Source: Hyalella azteca (Eukaryota > Arthropoda > Malacostraca > Amphipoda > Hyalellidae). Taken from it: a DNA stretch of 64,000 nt. Position numbers and translations under genes: made by a program. The stretch is from NCBI RefSeq assembly GCF_000764305.2, contig NW_025932734.1:124001-188000 (forward strand), in the 5' to 3' direction. Of the stretch, positions 1 through 12,712 are shown in pieces (the stretch's first letter is position 1; each line of letters starts with the position of its first letter). Under the pieces are notes generated by a model that had not been told where the DNA came from, ran no database searches, and was given only the letters and a program-made list of their open reading frames with translations.

Positions 1-679
1 TTTTATTGAAGCTTATTTCTTGAGAGAAATTTTGATGAGCGTTCTTATTTTTAGAGAACTGAGATTTCTCTTCTGCGGAATGGTTCCTAAGTTGGAGCAG
101 ATAAAATAAATATATTTGACCGCAGCTGAACCTTATTTTAGCCTAATGAATTTTGATGGGATTACCTGCACCTGCATTAATTGGAAAAATATTGTTGTGT
201 TAGCTCCAAAATTTATTATACATTACATTTTTTAATTTAAATCAAACTACCAACCACTTGAACCGAACTTAAAATACAAATAAGCTTATTTATAGATCCG
301 ACAGGGATTCTAATCAAAGATGATCCTTTAGTCGATTAAATGAATAAATTAGACTATACGTTAGACTATATGTTTATTTTGAATTACATAAATAGAGGGA
401 ATGCTAGTCACTATCAACATAAATGCCTCGCTGCACGTCAAGTCAAAGTAGCTGGCCCGACTCTAAAGCATTCAGTCTACGTTTCATCTCAAGCATCAAC
501 TTCTGAGCCAACAGAAGTGAGCGACCAATAAATTAGAGCAGTTCTGAAGTATTCCAAAGTTGACTAATAGGAAAGTTCTTGCGAGCACAATGTCAAGTTT
601 GCTCGCTCACTTGCAACTTGATACGGGATTACCATCGCCTTGCTTTTTAGGGCAGCCCAAATTTTATGCACAAGATTTT
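1..679. other. Non-coding stretch, no gene seen
   Basis: AT-rich sequence with only short chance frames. I see no splice-bounded exon, RNA gene or recognisable element. Confidence 0.5.
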
Positions 680-960
680 GATTCAGAGTTGTTGTGTTTG
701 TTTGCCTCAGTGTTGCTGTAGCTATTTACCTCAGTATTATTGTCGATGTTTATGATAGTGTACGTTGCTGATGCTGTTTATCTCAGTGTTGCTGTAGCTA
801 TTTACCTCAGTATTAATGTCGTGGTTTATAATAGTGTCGCTGATGCTGTTTAGCTAAGTGTTGCTGTGGATATTTACAACAGTGTTGCAGTGATTGTTTA
901 CTTCAGTTATGCTGTGAAATTTTACTACAGTATTGCAGTGATTGTTTACCTCTATCTCGT
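680..960. repeat. Degenerate tandem repeat, unit about 30 bp
   Basis: The phrases 'gttgctgtagctatttacc' and 'cagtgttgctgt' recur with changes about every 30 bases, alternating with blocks around 'cagtattattgtcg'. The copies are diverged, so this looks like an old, inactive minisatellite. No coding role is suggested. Confidence 0.7.
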
Positions 961-1814
961 GAATATTCCCCATAAATATGATATATTTTCCCATATATAT
1001 AAATCCCAATGAAAAGTCAACGAAGTAACTTGACTTGAAACGAAATGTGCCTGCTGAGCTTGGACATGAAAGTCGGACAATTATTGAAACATTTAAGTTA
1101 TTATATAAATTACATATTTGATCTTCATAACAAAATATTTTTCTGAAATATCACTTTAAGCGGTGCAATTGTTTGCACTTACAAAAACAATCTTAATGAA
1201 TGAGCAGGCAAGTTTCAATAGGAAGTTGTTTTCTCAGTCCTGATCTAAACTTAATTGTTTCCTGACTGATTTTTTCGCTCATCTAGCTTATGTAAGTGGA
1301 TTTTACTTCTTCAAATATTCTTGCATTGATATTTATTGCATAACATCATGCAGCATGATTTCATTTTTTAATATTACTCTCAAACTTGCAAGTTCATAAT
1401 TTTTTCATCAATGTCCATTTTTTTCTCATGACATAAAGCCAGCATTGTTCTTCTCATCACTTTATACGGAATATTGCGCATACTAGCATGAACTAATTTA
1501 TTTAACAATTATTAATAAGACGGGAGATCACAGACTAAGTGAGGACGTGGGGGAGCAGCAGCAGCACACACCCTCACGTCACGCTCGTCTCACTCACACT
1601 GACGCACGTGGCCGCTGCACCAGCTCGGGACACTCCACGGAAATTACTGCGCGAATTTTGCCTCAGCTGCCGTACCGACAGGAACCATATTTGGCGCAAC
1701 GCAAATTTGTCGTTCACCTGTACATGACAATTAAATAACGATTATTACTTCAAGCAGATATTCTACACTTGATCAGAAATCGTACACAGATCGTCTAGAG
1801 ACAATTGTCTCCTG

Positions 1815-1856
1815 GCAATCAGGACTCATTTAATCAAATGAGTCCTGATTGCCTGG
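1815..1856. repeat. Perfect short-loop hairpin
   Basis: The arm 'ggcaatcaggactcattt' is followed by the 4-base loop 'aatc' and the exact reverse complement of the arm. The stem is at least 18 bp and extends outward with one mismatch. The loop is shorter than usual for an animal microRNA precursor, so I call it only a palindrome. Confidence 0.8.
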
Positions 1857-4800
1857 AATAAACAATCCCATGCAGAACTAGAGAGTTTAATTGCTGTCAT
1901 CAGCTCGATCCATGCTTCCAAGTTCTTGAGTCCAACTTTCCCACTCGATTCTTGCTTCTCCAGACTTTGAGGTAAAAGTTCCCGCTGGATGGCTTCACTT
2001 GTGTACAAATCTACCTTCCTGAGGCTATATCTCTGTGCCTGGTCACTAGGCTATACCAAGCACGTTACCACTGCAACGCCCGCGCTTCAACATACGAAAT
2101 CTTCGAAACATGTGGTTGCTTGTGAAGAAAATTTCCTACACAAGCCACTATTTCCTACACAAACCAATTGCGCGTCTTAGGTAATCGAGGTTTGAGAAGC
2201 TGATGGTCGACCCTCAACGTAAGTAATCGCGACCGCGAGGTAAGCCGAGAACTTGTAGAGATCGAGGGACTCGAGTGGCGTGTTGACTCTCCGGCACCAA
2301 AACCTGCTAAGATAAATAAATAAATGAATAAAATGTAACTAAAGCAGCTATAATTAATAGTAATTAATTCTTATTGTTCGAGTCTAATTGTGATTTCTTA
2401 CTTAGCAATATGAACATTTTTTTGTGTGTTCATTCACTTGGATTTGTCTACTTTGAACTAGCATGGAACATCAGAGAGACATGCAGCAATATTGTGTTAT
2501 TTTTAATTTTTTACTGATCTTGCTTAAGTTGTGTTGGGAACATTTTTACGTAACTTACTAATATCTTATATAAAGAAGGTGATTTATTATTCCTAAAGTT
2601 ATTTTAGCTTAAGCAGGGGCTTTATTAATAATAAAGTTATGTCAGCATCAAGAATTTGAGGACGAAGAGTACAATGTCGTACAACCTAGGTCATTATTAG
2701 CTGAACAAACATTGACGTCTCCTTACAACGGCGTCGTTGTTTACTGCCCTCGACGTCTGGTGTCGATGACCTGATCGTTGATGGTTGTAAGTGCTGCGAG
2801 TTAGCATGCATTACAGTTTTTAATTTTATGTGCACAAAGCCTCGAAAAACGACTCCTCATTAGCTTGGACCTCGCAATCTGCGATGATTCGAAATTAACT
2901 CGTGAAGGGAAATTGTCTTCCCATTCATTCCCATTGTTTGAAGCTTTCAATCTGAATTACTAAGAAGATATATTCTCAGCGGTATTATATTCACTTCAAG
3001 ATTGTGAATCATTCGTGTATTCTGGTTTCCATCAACAATTCCGGCATCTTATTTAACTAATTCAAAAAGCATCACTTTATGATTTCAGCCTAAAATTATT
3101 AAACAAGGATAGCTGTAATGATGAATAATAATTTGATTGTGGATACATGGGTAATAATTTTTCGATAACGAAGTTTAATGTTAAATTACTATTTCTATTT
3201 TTATTTATGCAGTATTTTGTGTCAATTGCTTTTTTGAAATGTCTTTCCAGCTGATAATTTGACGGTATGGGACAGTAGCGATCGTAAGTTTGTCCCGCCA
3301 TTTTGATAAGCGAAGAATATTAGTGTTAGCTTTATCAGGCTCAATACAATGTTGCATAAGAAACTTACATCATCTCTCTAATGTAGTCATGCGCAAAGCG
3401 GAGCAGAGATGAATTCTAAACGTACTGCATTTGGGACTCGTGTCGACTTTTAAGGAGTACAAGTAAAAACATACAAGTGTATTCAAAAGTTCAATTATAT
3501 TTATTCTTCAGAGAGTATGATATATCATATCACAGTTAGCACTGAAATATAAAAGAAAATCGCAATTTTCTGGAACTAACAGATGTGCTCCATATGCAAT
3601 GGCCTTCTTGGCTGCCAAATTTATTCAATGGAGCCTCCCCCTCTTCAATAATTTTTACTCGTTACACAAATTTTCATTTCAGGGGTTCTCTTGGCAAATT
3701 TACCGATCACGCGTTCCCGCGCTCAGTTTTTAAATTGAAGCTTCCAGTTTGTCGGGACATACGACTCAGAATGACTCGTGTGTGCCATATTGCCAAGAAA
3801 CAGACAATGAGGAGGTACAAATACGTTATGACGTGTCACCACATCGCTGCGTAGAGCAAGACGAACGGTAGCGTTTCTCCTTGAACAAACAATGCTCAGC
3901 GGCACCAGAAAGAAGGTTAAACATTGTGTGTGGAGAGGCAGACGGAGTGTCAGCAGCGCTTCCTGCAGCGGCAAAATATGGGCTCTATTGAAGCAAATAG
4001 CTATTGCCGGGCCGAGCTTGTGCCTCTGCATACTGATGAGGCGAGCAGACCTTAGCTCCTTCTTGAACAGCGGCGCGTGGTAGGGGAGTCGGGGCGGGGA
4101 GAGGTAGCGGCTGGGGGAAAATGCTGGGGATAGATTGCTCGTGGGGGAAAATGCGCTATTAGGATGTGGTAGACGACTGCACCAGCGAAAGTTACGCTGA
4201 AATGTGATGAAACATGCATGCGAGAATAAAACTTGAGTGAAGTATTGATCATTCCGTCGCTTGATTTCAATCTAAATCTCTCCCTTGGGTGTTGATTGTG
4301 ATAGATTCCATCAGAGCACAATAATAATTAACAATAACCTCAATGAAATAAAAGATAAATTCATATACTTATTTGAACTATTTCTGTGTATAATAAAATT
4401 CTAATAATTTGTTTGACGAAAACGAAAACTCAGGCTCCGGAACGGATCTTAATCATTATTTCATTTAACATCACAGTCGTACAATGATCCAGATTCCTTA
4501 ATTTAAATATGCGGTGCTCCTTCCACCCTAATTTGCAGGTGAGGAAGTAATATCAGTTCGTACTGTGCCGGAACGGGGAACCTGGGTGACTGCCAACAAT
4601 CGCGCTCAAGTTCTAGTTGGGACTTCAGACAATTAAATATTTGGTGATACAATGCACTGCAATGCATTGAAATCGAAGCCTACAAATATCGATGCTTGTT
4701 TAAAACTTTGTTCCGCTCGAAACAAGAAAAATGTTTATAAGAATTCTCATAATCAACAACTTCAAATTTTTTTACCGTCTTAAGTAGGTTTCCGAAGACA

Positions 4801-6420
4801 CAATTGTCATTGCGTCATCGCAGTTCAAACATCAACCTCTGTAGTCTAGCAATTATTATCCATCGAAATAACAATGATAACTATCCTTATCTGATCGTTT
4901 TAACGCCTCGTGATAACAATTTGAACAGTTGCCCATCAAAGTTAACTCAGGAACCCTCGAGTCTCCACCGAAATAATCGTCCTGACTGACTTAGGCTGTA
5001 CGTGCCGCTCGTAATACATAGATCTTATCAAAACTGCACTTCACGATTATCATATTCTTATTTATCACTATTACATGCGTTTAAATATTCAAATTTTAAT
5101 CATGTAAATAATAATAATAGTTTTATCAACGAATAATACAAACGTCACATAAAATCTCATACAATCTCACTGCAAGTCAATGCACTTGCCCGGAATAGAG
5201 CTGCACACAAGGCACGGCCACAAGTCCCTCGAAGAGACACGTCCGCGGGATCGACTTCGTGTTCCGCGACGCCTATTTTCTTGCAGTGCATGCAGCATGC
5301 AACGCTCCCGAGCCACAGCTGTCTGCCGGGAATATACAGCAGCTCAATTGCTATCCGTTTCCTTGTCTCCGGAATCCCTGTTCTCTTCTGCGTTTTGTTC
5401 GATGGATCCACGACACTCGCCTTGAAAGTCTATGGTGTCAATAACCTGCATTAGTGGTCGCTTTATTATTAAAGGTCTTATTTATTATTGGTATTTATTT
5501 ATTATTAGTGGTCTTATACCGTTTATACGCTCCCGTTATTATTGAAATTTTTTACTTAAACATGCTTTTTAACATTAATCTGAGATTGTTGAGCATGTTG
5601 AGGTCTAATTCGTACATTTGTCACTCAATGAACAGTTCAGGGTCCTCATTGAGGGAAAAATATATTTTGACTTCCATGTTATACGAACTTCAAATTATAA
5701 ATATATTAAATGTATTAAGTATAAGAATCTGCCATATATACTCAATCTTTATTTTCCGTGCCAAAGCATGTGCCTCGTCTTTGCATCCTCCTACTTTCGC
5801 CTTCCATGCTTTTTTTCATCTTCTGAAAATATAGCAATAAAAATTTGTGAAAGGAAAGAATTTCCGTAGCACAATTTCTAATCGGCTAAAGTAAAACTAA
5901 ATTAAAATTGTTGTGAACTCCAAATGCCTTCATAATTTTGTATTCTACTCTTTGGAACATTTAAGATGTATTAAACTTTTTTCAATGAATATGGAGCCAT
6001 TTTCTTTCTTCTCCTACTGGACTGCAGCATTTTCTCATAGCACATGAGAAATAATTAAAATTAAATTCAAATATCACTCCATCGACCGCACGTCCGAAAA
6101 GCATGTAACCAGTCCAGGTTTTAGAATCTGGAAGCTCAGACCGTATATCTTTCTTCATAACTATCTTTTAATATAAATACAAAGAATCGTCAGTCATGAT
6201 TTGTAATTTAGAAAATTAATTTTCGCTTAAGTACCACATTAGCCCGAGCTTTCATTTGGATGATCGAGCTAATAATTTGATTCTTGATGCATCCTGTTTA
6301 TTTTTGAAAGCAACTTCTATTCAAACGGTGATGACATCTCAATGCTTTTGCAAGACAGTGGAGACTTAGTTCGTAGAGGAAAGAGACCCCTGCAGCATAT
6401 TTTTTATTTTCCTTTAGCGC

Positions 6421-6458
6421 AATGTACAGGAAATTGATCGAACAATTTCCTGTACCTG
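6421..6458. repeat. Short inverted repeat
   Basis: The arm 'tgtacaggaaattg' is repeated as its reverse complement after a spacer of about six bases. It is a small palindrome of unknown role with no adjacent gene. Confidence 0.7.
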
Positions 6459-8045
6459 AACGAAAAATGGTTGGAGGAAGGAAATTATTTCTCCAGGTTA
6501 CGATCAAAATTAAAAGAAAAATGTTCCGCTTAGCTCTAGTATCGCATTTCTGATCTATTTATATTTATAACAAGCGAAAGACACTGACGTATTGATCTCC
6601 ATTGAAAATATATTTGTTTCAGTCCGAAGATATCTAGAGTACTGTAAAGTGTTACTCAAAACTTTTCTTTTATGTTCAGTGAAGTAAATGCAAGGAAAAT
6701 AAATGGACACTCAGCACTTCAATTGCAAGGCGCCTGCGCAGACCGAGCGAGTTTCAACGAGCTGGAATTTGAAGCGAGTTTTTCATTTGCATGCCCGAAC
6801 TTCTTCTTAGAAACGCAGCAGCTTCAAGAGTGAAAAAATTTACCCAGTCTGTGCTTAGTCTTATGAAGTCCAAGTGGAAAAGTTCGCCCAGAAAAATGGC
6901 CCATCACGAGTCAAATGAAGAGATTAAATGGGCAAAGAGCTTAACTTGATCAATCTTGGACAAAATTAGGAGTTGCAAGCCCTAACGACTCTCATATAAG
7001 ACGGCCGTCTTGCTCTAAGCGCTAAATTCTCAACTTAAGATGACAATTCTAGAGGCATATTTGCTTCCGTTTGAGCCAGATTTGGGATTAGTTCAGTATT
7101 AGAGCTGGGTGGTTATTTGTCTATTATGGATCATGACTTTGCTTGTAAAAATTAATGTTTCCGCTATAATCAAGTTAACTTTTTCGAAAATAGACAATGA
7201 GATTCAAGTTCAATTAAAACCGCGTCACAGAACAATAGTTTTTTAAATCATCGCCATTCAAGTTGCATTTACCTTCAAGTTTAAGTTTGAGGCAAAGAAC
7301 AAAAATGTATTTCAAGTTGAATTTCTAAATTTCTTTGCTCCGAGCTCACTGCTCTAACATAATTTCATTGAGATTAAAACAAGCCTAAATCACCAAGAAC
7401 TCGATTAGATGCAGTCATTCAAATGATGGAATAATGAGGCTTATAGTTAAAAGTTTCATTAAAATTGAGACCTATAATTATAGTTCTCACATAATTATAC
7501 TTATAATAATTGTAATAAGCTTCAGACTGAAGCACGCTTCTTTGTCATGTCACTCACTCTGAGCTCGTCATGAGGACAAGGCGGGAATTAAAGCGCTTCC
7601 ATTCAAGGCTCCTTAGCGGCTGCGTCTTAAGAATCACAAGCGGAAAAATTTCAGCGGCGAGGGAAAGGACGAAATTTCGATTAGCGCGTCGAGCGGCTGA
7701 GGATGTTTTTAGGAAGTGCCTAAATGGGATTGTCATTCACACATACAATCTTGCGGCCAGGACCGGTGCAGCAAACCAGCCTGGGAGAGGAGAGCAGAGT
7801 GGTTCACTGAGACGATATCCTGAACACTTGTGACCATCTGGCCAAGTGATAAGGATAAGACGTTTGGTAGACGTGGAACTTGTCGGATCTTACTCACTCG
7901 TATTTGATGGTCTGAACAGTCCATGATAAAGTTTCAATAAAAGTTATTAAGTAATAATGTCACTTGCTTGCTTCAATCGCAAACTCACCAAAAACTTAAA
8001 AGCAAAGAAAACTCCACAAAAATTCATAGTATCTTTAAAGAAAAC

Positions 8046-8071
8046 GTTTCGGAGTCCAGCTCCATCGTCAG
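8046..8071 (-). ncRNA. Hammerhead ribozyme-like core in Penelope-like element tail
   Basis: On the minus strand the sequence reads CTGACGA, then a GGAG/CTCC stem closed by loop CTGGA, then GAAAC. This fits the conserved CUGANGA - stem II - GAAA core of hammerhead ribozymes, which are known from the terminal repeats of Penelope-like elements. The position just after the endonuclease C-terminus supports the call. I did not resolve stems I and III or the cleavage site, so activity is unproven. Confidence 0.6.
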
Positions 8072-8147
8072 TTCGAAAATTCTAGAACACAGATAAATCA
8101 GTAATTAGTACAGTCATGATTGCAACAAAAAACCTAAGCTGTAAAAC

Positions 8148-8327
8148 CTATCTATTTACAATTTCCAGCGGACTAAAAGCTAAATTCAAACTAGGCCTCT
8201 GTTTAAAAATATACAATGATTCTAAAATGCGCAAATCAGAAACACCGGAACTGGAAGCTAAAACTTTGAAGTCACTGTCAGACACTGGGACATCGCACTG
8301 CTCGGCGTGAGCCCGCACAGCTGAATG
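8148..8327 (-). pseudogene. Penelope-like element, C-terminal end of GIY-YIG endonuclease (5'-truncated)
   Basis: Read on the minus strand, about 59 codons are open and end in a stop at 8148-8150. The peptide contains HAEQCDVPVSDSDFKVL and then LRILESLYIFKQRPSLN. The second segment matches the E-S-L-x-I...K/R-P-x-L-N pattern that closes the GIY-YIG endonuclease of Penelope-like retroelements (family knowledge). The reverse transcriptase and most of the endonuclease are missing, so this is a dead 5'-truncated insertion. A second copy of the same subfamily lies at 30.6 kb in the same orientation and shares HAEQCDV and LRILESL. A hammerhead-like core lies about 75 bp downstream on the same strand. 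The family call is firm; the exact insertion ends were not determined. Confidence 0.82.
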
Positions 8328-8329
8328 AG

Positions 8330-9420
8330 GTTAGTTGTTAGTTAGGCTGAAGTTATTAAAATATATGTAACCGCTGCAGCTTGGTCAGAGCTGTCATTCA
8401 TCGGATTTTATTAGTTTCCGCTGCGACCAAAATAATCCAAGATGCATTATTAGAGACTTATCTATTAAGCGAGAAATTAAATTTGGTGGACGGATTTTGC
8501 AGTGACATAAATTAATGTTTCATGGCGCTGTATGAAAATACAGACAAGATCAAATTTAAGTGCTGGAAATCACAAATCAACGCATTTATAACTTAATTCT
8601 GTTGTACGGGTATAATTAAATTTAAATGAACCATCATGCAAGGAAGGCTGCTAGTCGCAGGATATGACTGCGATGTAATAACGTATAAACTAATGTGTTC
8701 TTGTACACGCACAGCACTGTAATTCAATTATTTCTATGTGTTTGCATGAGCTGTTATTTGAGCTGCTCTATTTCATATGCTCTAAATTCGAGAGGATGTC
8801 TGTATCAACAGCAATAGTTGCAAAAAGTCTGGAGATCGATAGTTTGAAAATTTGTGGAATCAATCGTACAGCATTGACAATAGTCGTTCTTGATTCCGGG
8901 TTTAGTATGAAAATTGTCTGTACCTCTTGATTACATTCTAATTTAATTTTTCGGCAAAATTACATAAGTTGGCAATGGGCAAAAAATGAAAAATTTTGAA
9001 ATATAGAATGATTCTTTGCTAAACCCCCATAATAGGCATGTCTGATGATAGAATCTTACCAGGATTACAATGAAATGAACTTCTTACCCTATGGACTAAA
9101 ATATAACAGTAAAAACACTCTTCACCACTCACTAAACCTTCTTTTACTCACTTTTCCGGATTATTTTGCCCTTGAATCTTACACAAGCCCGTTCTTTCAC
9201 TTCTTTACAACACTCACCCTCTCCCTTCCACTCCCTTCAGACTTTCACTTCACCCTACACTCTCAACACACTCACCCTCGACATTCGCCTCTCACATTCG
9301 CTATAGTCTCCCTCGGCCTACACACCTTCGGCACTCTCTTCTCACCCTCGCCATACTCACCCTCGACGTCCCCTTCATACCCTAGGCATGAAGGGTATGA
9401 AGGGCATCTCCGCCTAGACA
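8330..9420. other. Non-coding stretch, no gene seen
   Basis: AT-rich DNA with short chance frames. A pyrimidine-rich run begins near 9120 and merges into the minisatellite that follows. Confidence 0.45.
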
Positions 9421-9740
9421 TCCCCTCTCACCCAAGACCTTCCCCTCTCACCCTCGATGTCCTCTACTCACCCTTGATGTCCTCCTCTCACCCTCGATAT
9501 CCCCATCTAACCCTCGATGTCCACCTCTCACCCTCGATGTCCTCTACTCACCCTCGATGTCCACCTCTCATTCTCGATGTCCACCTCTCGCCCTCGATGT
9601 CCACCTCTCACCCTCAATGTCCACCTCTCACTCTCGATGTCCAACCTCTCACCCTCGATGTCCACCTCTCACCCTCGATGTCCACCTCTCACCCTCGATG
9701 TCCACCTATCACCCTCGATGTCCCCCTCTCACCCTCGGCA
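9421..9740. repeat. Minisatellite, about 20-bp unit
   Basis: About 15 copies of a unit close to CTCTCACCCTCGATGTCCAC. The strand is strongly pyrimidine-rich. Open frames cross it in all three plus-strand registers, as expected of a stop-free repeat, so they are not evidence of a gene. Related CT-rich sequence extends upstream to about 9200. Confidence 0.93.
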
Positions 9741-10650
9741 CCCTCACCCTATTTCCCCTCTCACTCTCGCCATGCCCAACTCGTCGGTGCCCGAGGTGCT
9801 AATCATGCCTGCCCAGTGCTGGGTATCGCATGAAGGCATTTTTAGAGGGGAACTTTAGAGAGGCCCGAGTGGAACACGCGCAAAAGTTGCGAATTTTTAG
9901 GGCCATCATATTTATTAAATTCTTCGTGGCATTCCAGGCGAGCAATTAAAGTGCGTCTGGAGAGCAGGCAAGGCAGTGGCATCTCCGAGCGACTCCCACC
10001 CGCCTTCAAGTCCCTCCTCATCAAAAGACTTCCAGCGCCGGCCTTTGGGACGAAATTTTACTTCCACTCGATCACTTCCACTGGTATCTGCTGATAGGCT
10101 TAGCAATTGGTATTAATTAAACTAAATATTCATGAATTGGCACAACATTTTTTATTGAAATTGTCCGTTGGTTATCAAATTTTTTAGTTAGTTTATATAT
10201 CCATGTCACTTTTCTTTTTGAATTTCAATGCTCAATTCCTTTTTTTTACTCAGATTCACAAATGTTGTCACAATTTAACATTTGATTCTCGTAAATTAAA
10301 ACATTTCTTAATGCAAGTGAGAAGCTGATAAGAAACAATTTTGTGCACTGGCAACTTAATTCTGAATAATTTCTTTGACTTAAAATTCAGTGGCTGATGT
10401 ATATTTACATTTCGATTGCACGGCAGGTGATACCAATCTGATACGCAGAGTTTCCCATGCATTACACTTGTATCTTTAACCAAGCTTGAAGACGTGCTTC
10501 CGGCCCCGAAATAAATTAATCCGAATATTTCGAATCCCCTGAAATAAACGAATAAATCGTTGCGAATCTGATTTCATAAAATGATAGCTGCTTGCTATAC
10601 GAACTAAATGCCTCAATAATGCACAAATTTTTGTGGTTTTCTTCAAGCAC
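9741..10650. other. Non-coding stretch, no gene seen
   Basis: Tail of the pyrimidine-rich tract, then ordinary AT-rich DNA. No supported gene or element. Confidence 0.4.
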
Positions 10651-10787
10651 ACTATAGTGAACGCCCAATACATTTTTCTTATAGTGAACGCCCAATACAT
10701 TTTTGCTATAGTGAACGCCCAATACATTTTTGCTATAGTGAACGCCCAATACATTTTTGCTATAGTGAACGCCCAATACATTTTTGG
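10651..10787. repeat. Minisatellite, 27-bp unit, five copies
   Basis: Five nearly identical copies of a 27-bp unit containing 'tatagtgaacgcccaatac' followed by 'atttttgc'. Copies 2 to 5 are almost perfect, which suggests recent expansion. Because 27 is a multiple of three, open frames cross it on both strands. Confidence 0.95.
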
Positions 10788-10799
10788 AGGAAATGAACT

Positions 10800-12327
10800 T
10801 CTGACCACAAAATGCTTTTCGTGTTCTAAGTTTCTCACAATGAGAGGCTGTTATAATTGTTCCGCGTGACATAGGTACCAGGTATTGTTTTGACTCCCAC
10901 AGCACGAAGTATGAAACTATGGTCGACAATCCCGAGAAACATATTATCTGCGCAACAACAGCAGCGGGATCTGTAACTCGCAGGACATACTCGCCATGGT
11001 AAGGGACGAATATGACTACCGCATAGACATGCGCCGCGAATCTGAGGTTGGAATATTAAACACACTAGAAAAGATAGGATGTAATGTCACCTCATTTCCG
11101 GATAAATGGCAGGTAGGTATTGGTGCCTCATGACCTACCTGGCAGAATATAATTTCAGGAAGCATCGGTCTTTCATTGGAGGCCCTTTATCATCTAGGAA
11201 ACCTTGCAGTGTGTAGGTGGGCGGCCCTCTGACGCTATACCAGTCACTCTTCAGCAGGGATCCCGCTGTCTGGGCTATTCGCTGCTATCACAGTTTTAAT
11301 ATTTAGAGATTAATATACATATTTTAAATAAATAAATGTACAATTATTTAACTAAATTTTAAGATGACATTTTTGCTCAAGGTTCAAAGCATGTAAAGAG
11401 TTTATTTTAGAACCAAGAAACATTCTATAATTATAACTTTCACCTGTATAAATGCAAAGTGATGGTATATTCTGTATCTGGCTAATTTATTTGTAGGAGA
11501 ACGAAGTGCAAGTTTACTTAGGCTGCAGAAGCTACTCTGCTCACAACAGGCTCCATACGTGTACTTGAACACTTTAGATATGCACTGCTTTACGAGAATA
11601 CTGTACCAGGCCTCAAAAGTTAATAAGTGGAATAAAAATAATCTGAGGCATCCAAGGAAAATTAATTTGAATTACGTTACATGCAATATAAATGCTGTTC
11701 ACTAAATAATAATGGATAATGGTCTTTTTTGAGTTAATATTTGTACATTTCGAGTCATCGCCTAATTTCAATCAATAGTAGAAAACAAAAATTTTTATGA
11801 CATCAAATATTAAGCAGATGCGCCACATATACTACTCGAATACTCCTCATGTCAGTGTAATTTATTTCATAGACAATTAGGCAAAATAATAGAACATTGG
11901 TATTCAACTCATATTAGGCTTGATATATTGTATCTTCCACGGGGCATATTTACTAGGCGGTGAGTTCTATCAATGAATGGTTATTATGAATGGTTATTAT
12001 TATGGTTATTATTCAAGACAGACGGGAAAATTTTCCTCTCCCATCCTGCAACGAACAAAGCTAAGACTCACTTTCTTTACAATTCGAGCTAATTTCGAGC
12101 TTGATGTTCGTTGAGCCCTCACTCATTTTTTCAGTTTTAGAACGTCCAATCCCTCGGTGCAGGGAATTTTTTAATCAACCCAATCAATTGATTGCTCTTC
12201 TGCCCTGAGCGTTAATTGAATCTCCTTTTAACGAAATTATTACTCAATTATTTGGCATCTTTCTCAGTCATTGCTCATCTGAAATATCAAATCATAGTTC
12301 CAGGAGTTCACTAGTTTTCGGTTTGGT
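10800..12327. other. Non-coding stretch, no gene seen
   Basis: Mixed-composition DNA without a supported gene. A TTATTATGAATGG microrepeat occurs near 11975-12010. Confidence 0.4.
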
Positions 12328-12502
12328 ATGGCCAGAGAAACTTAAGCATCTCACGTCCAGCAATTGAATCAAGTCATGCAATCTGGCCAATAAAACTATG
12401 GCATCTTAGGTCCGGCAAATGAGTCAAGTCATTCGGTGCTGCTGAGGAAATTGTGGCATCTCAAGCCCGGCAAATGAGTCAAGTCATTCAGTGCTGCTGC
12501 GG
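12328..12502. repeat. Tandem repeat, about 55-bp unit, three copies
   Basis: Three copies of a block containing 'tggcatct', 'ccggcaaatgagtcaagtcatt' (first copy diverged) and 'gtgctgctg'. The array ends directly at the single N at 12503, where a different array starts. Confidence 0.8.
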
Positions 12503-12712
12503 NCCAGCTCTGACGCAGGCGTCGCCAGCTCTGTTGCAGGCGTCGCCAGCTCTGACGCAGTCGTCGCCAGCTCTGACGCAGGCGTCGCCAGCTTTGATGC
12601 AGGCGTCGCCAGCTCTGACGCAGGCGTCGCCAGCTCTGACGCAGGCGTCGCCAGCTCTGATGCAGGCGTCGCCAGCTCTGACGCAGTCGTCGCCAGCTCT
12701 GATGCGGGCCCC
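12503..12712. repeat. Minisatellite, 21-bp unit, next to an N
   Basis: About ten copies of a 21-bp unit, 'ccagctctgacgcaggcgtc' plus g. It starts immediately after the ambiguous base at 12503. Copies differ only at a few sites (gacgca/gatgca, ggcg/gtcg). The N suggests an assembly join inside tandem sequence, so the true array may be longer. Confidence 0.93.

Larger units (their letters stand above)
961..7990. other. Non-coding stretch with two short palindromes
   Basis: About 7 kb of AT-rich DNA. The longest open frames are under about 130 codons, have no recognisable protein character and lack paired splice sites. The only structures I would point to are the hairpins at 1815-1856 and 6421-6458, listed separately. 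Confidence 0.45.

Noticed and set aside
1815..1856. microRNA precursor
   Set aside because: The stem is perfect and the loop is only four bases, which is atypical for an animal precursor.
9045..9833. 262-codon Ser/Pro/His-rich frame
   Set aside because: Runs through a CT-rich minisatellite with three overlapping open frames and no supporting splice or start signals.
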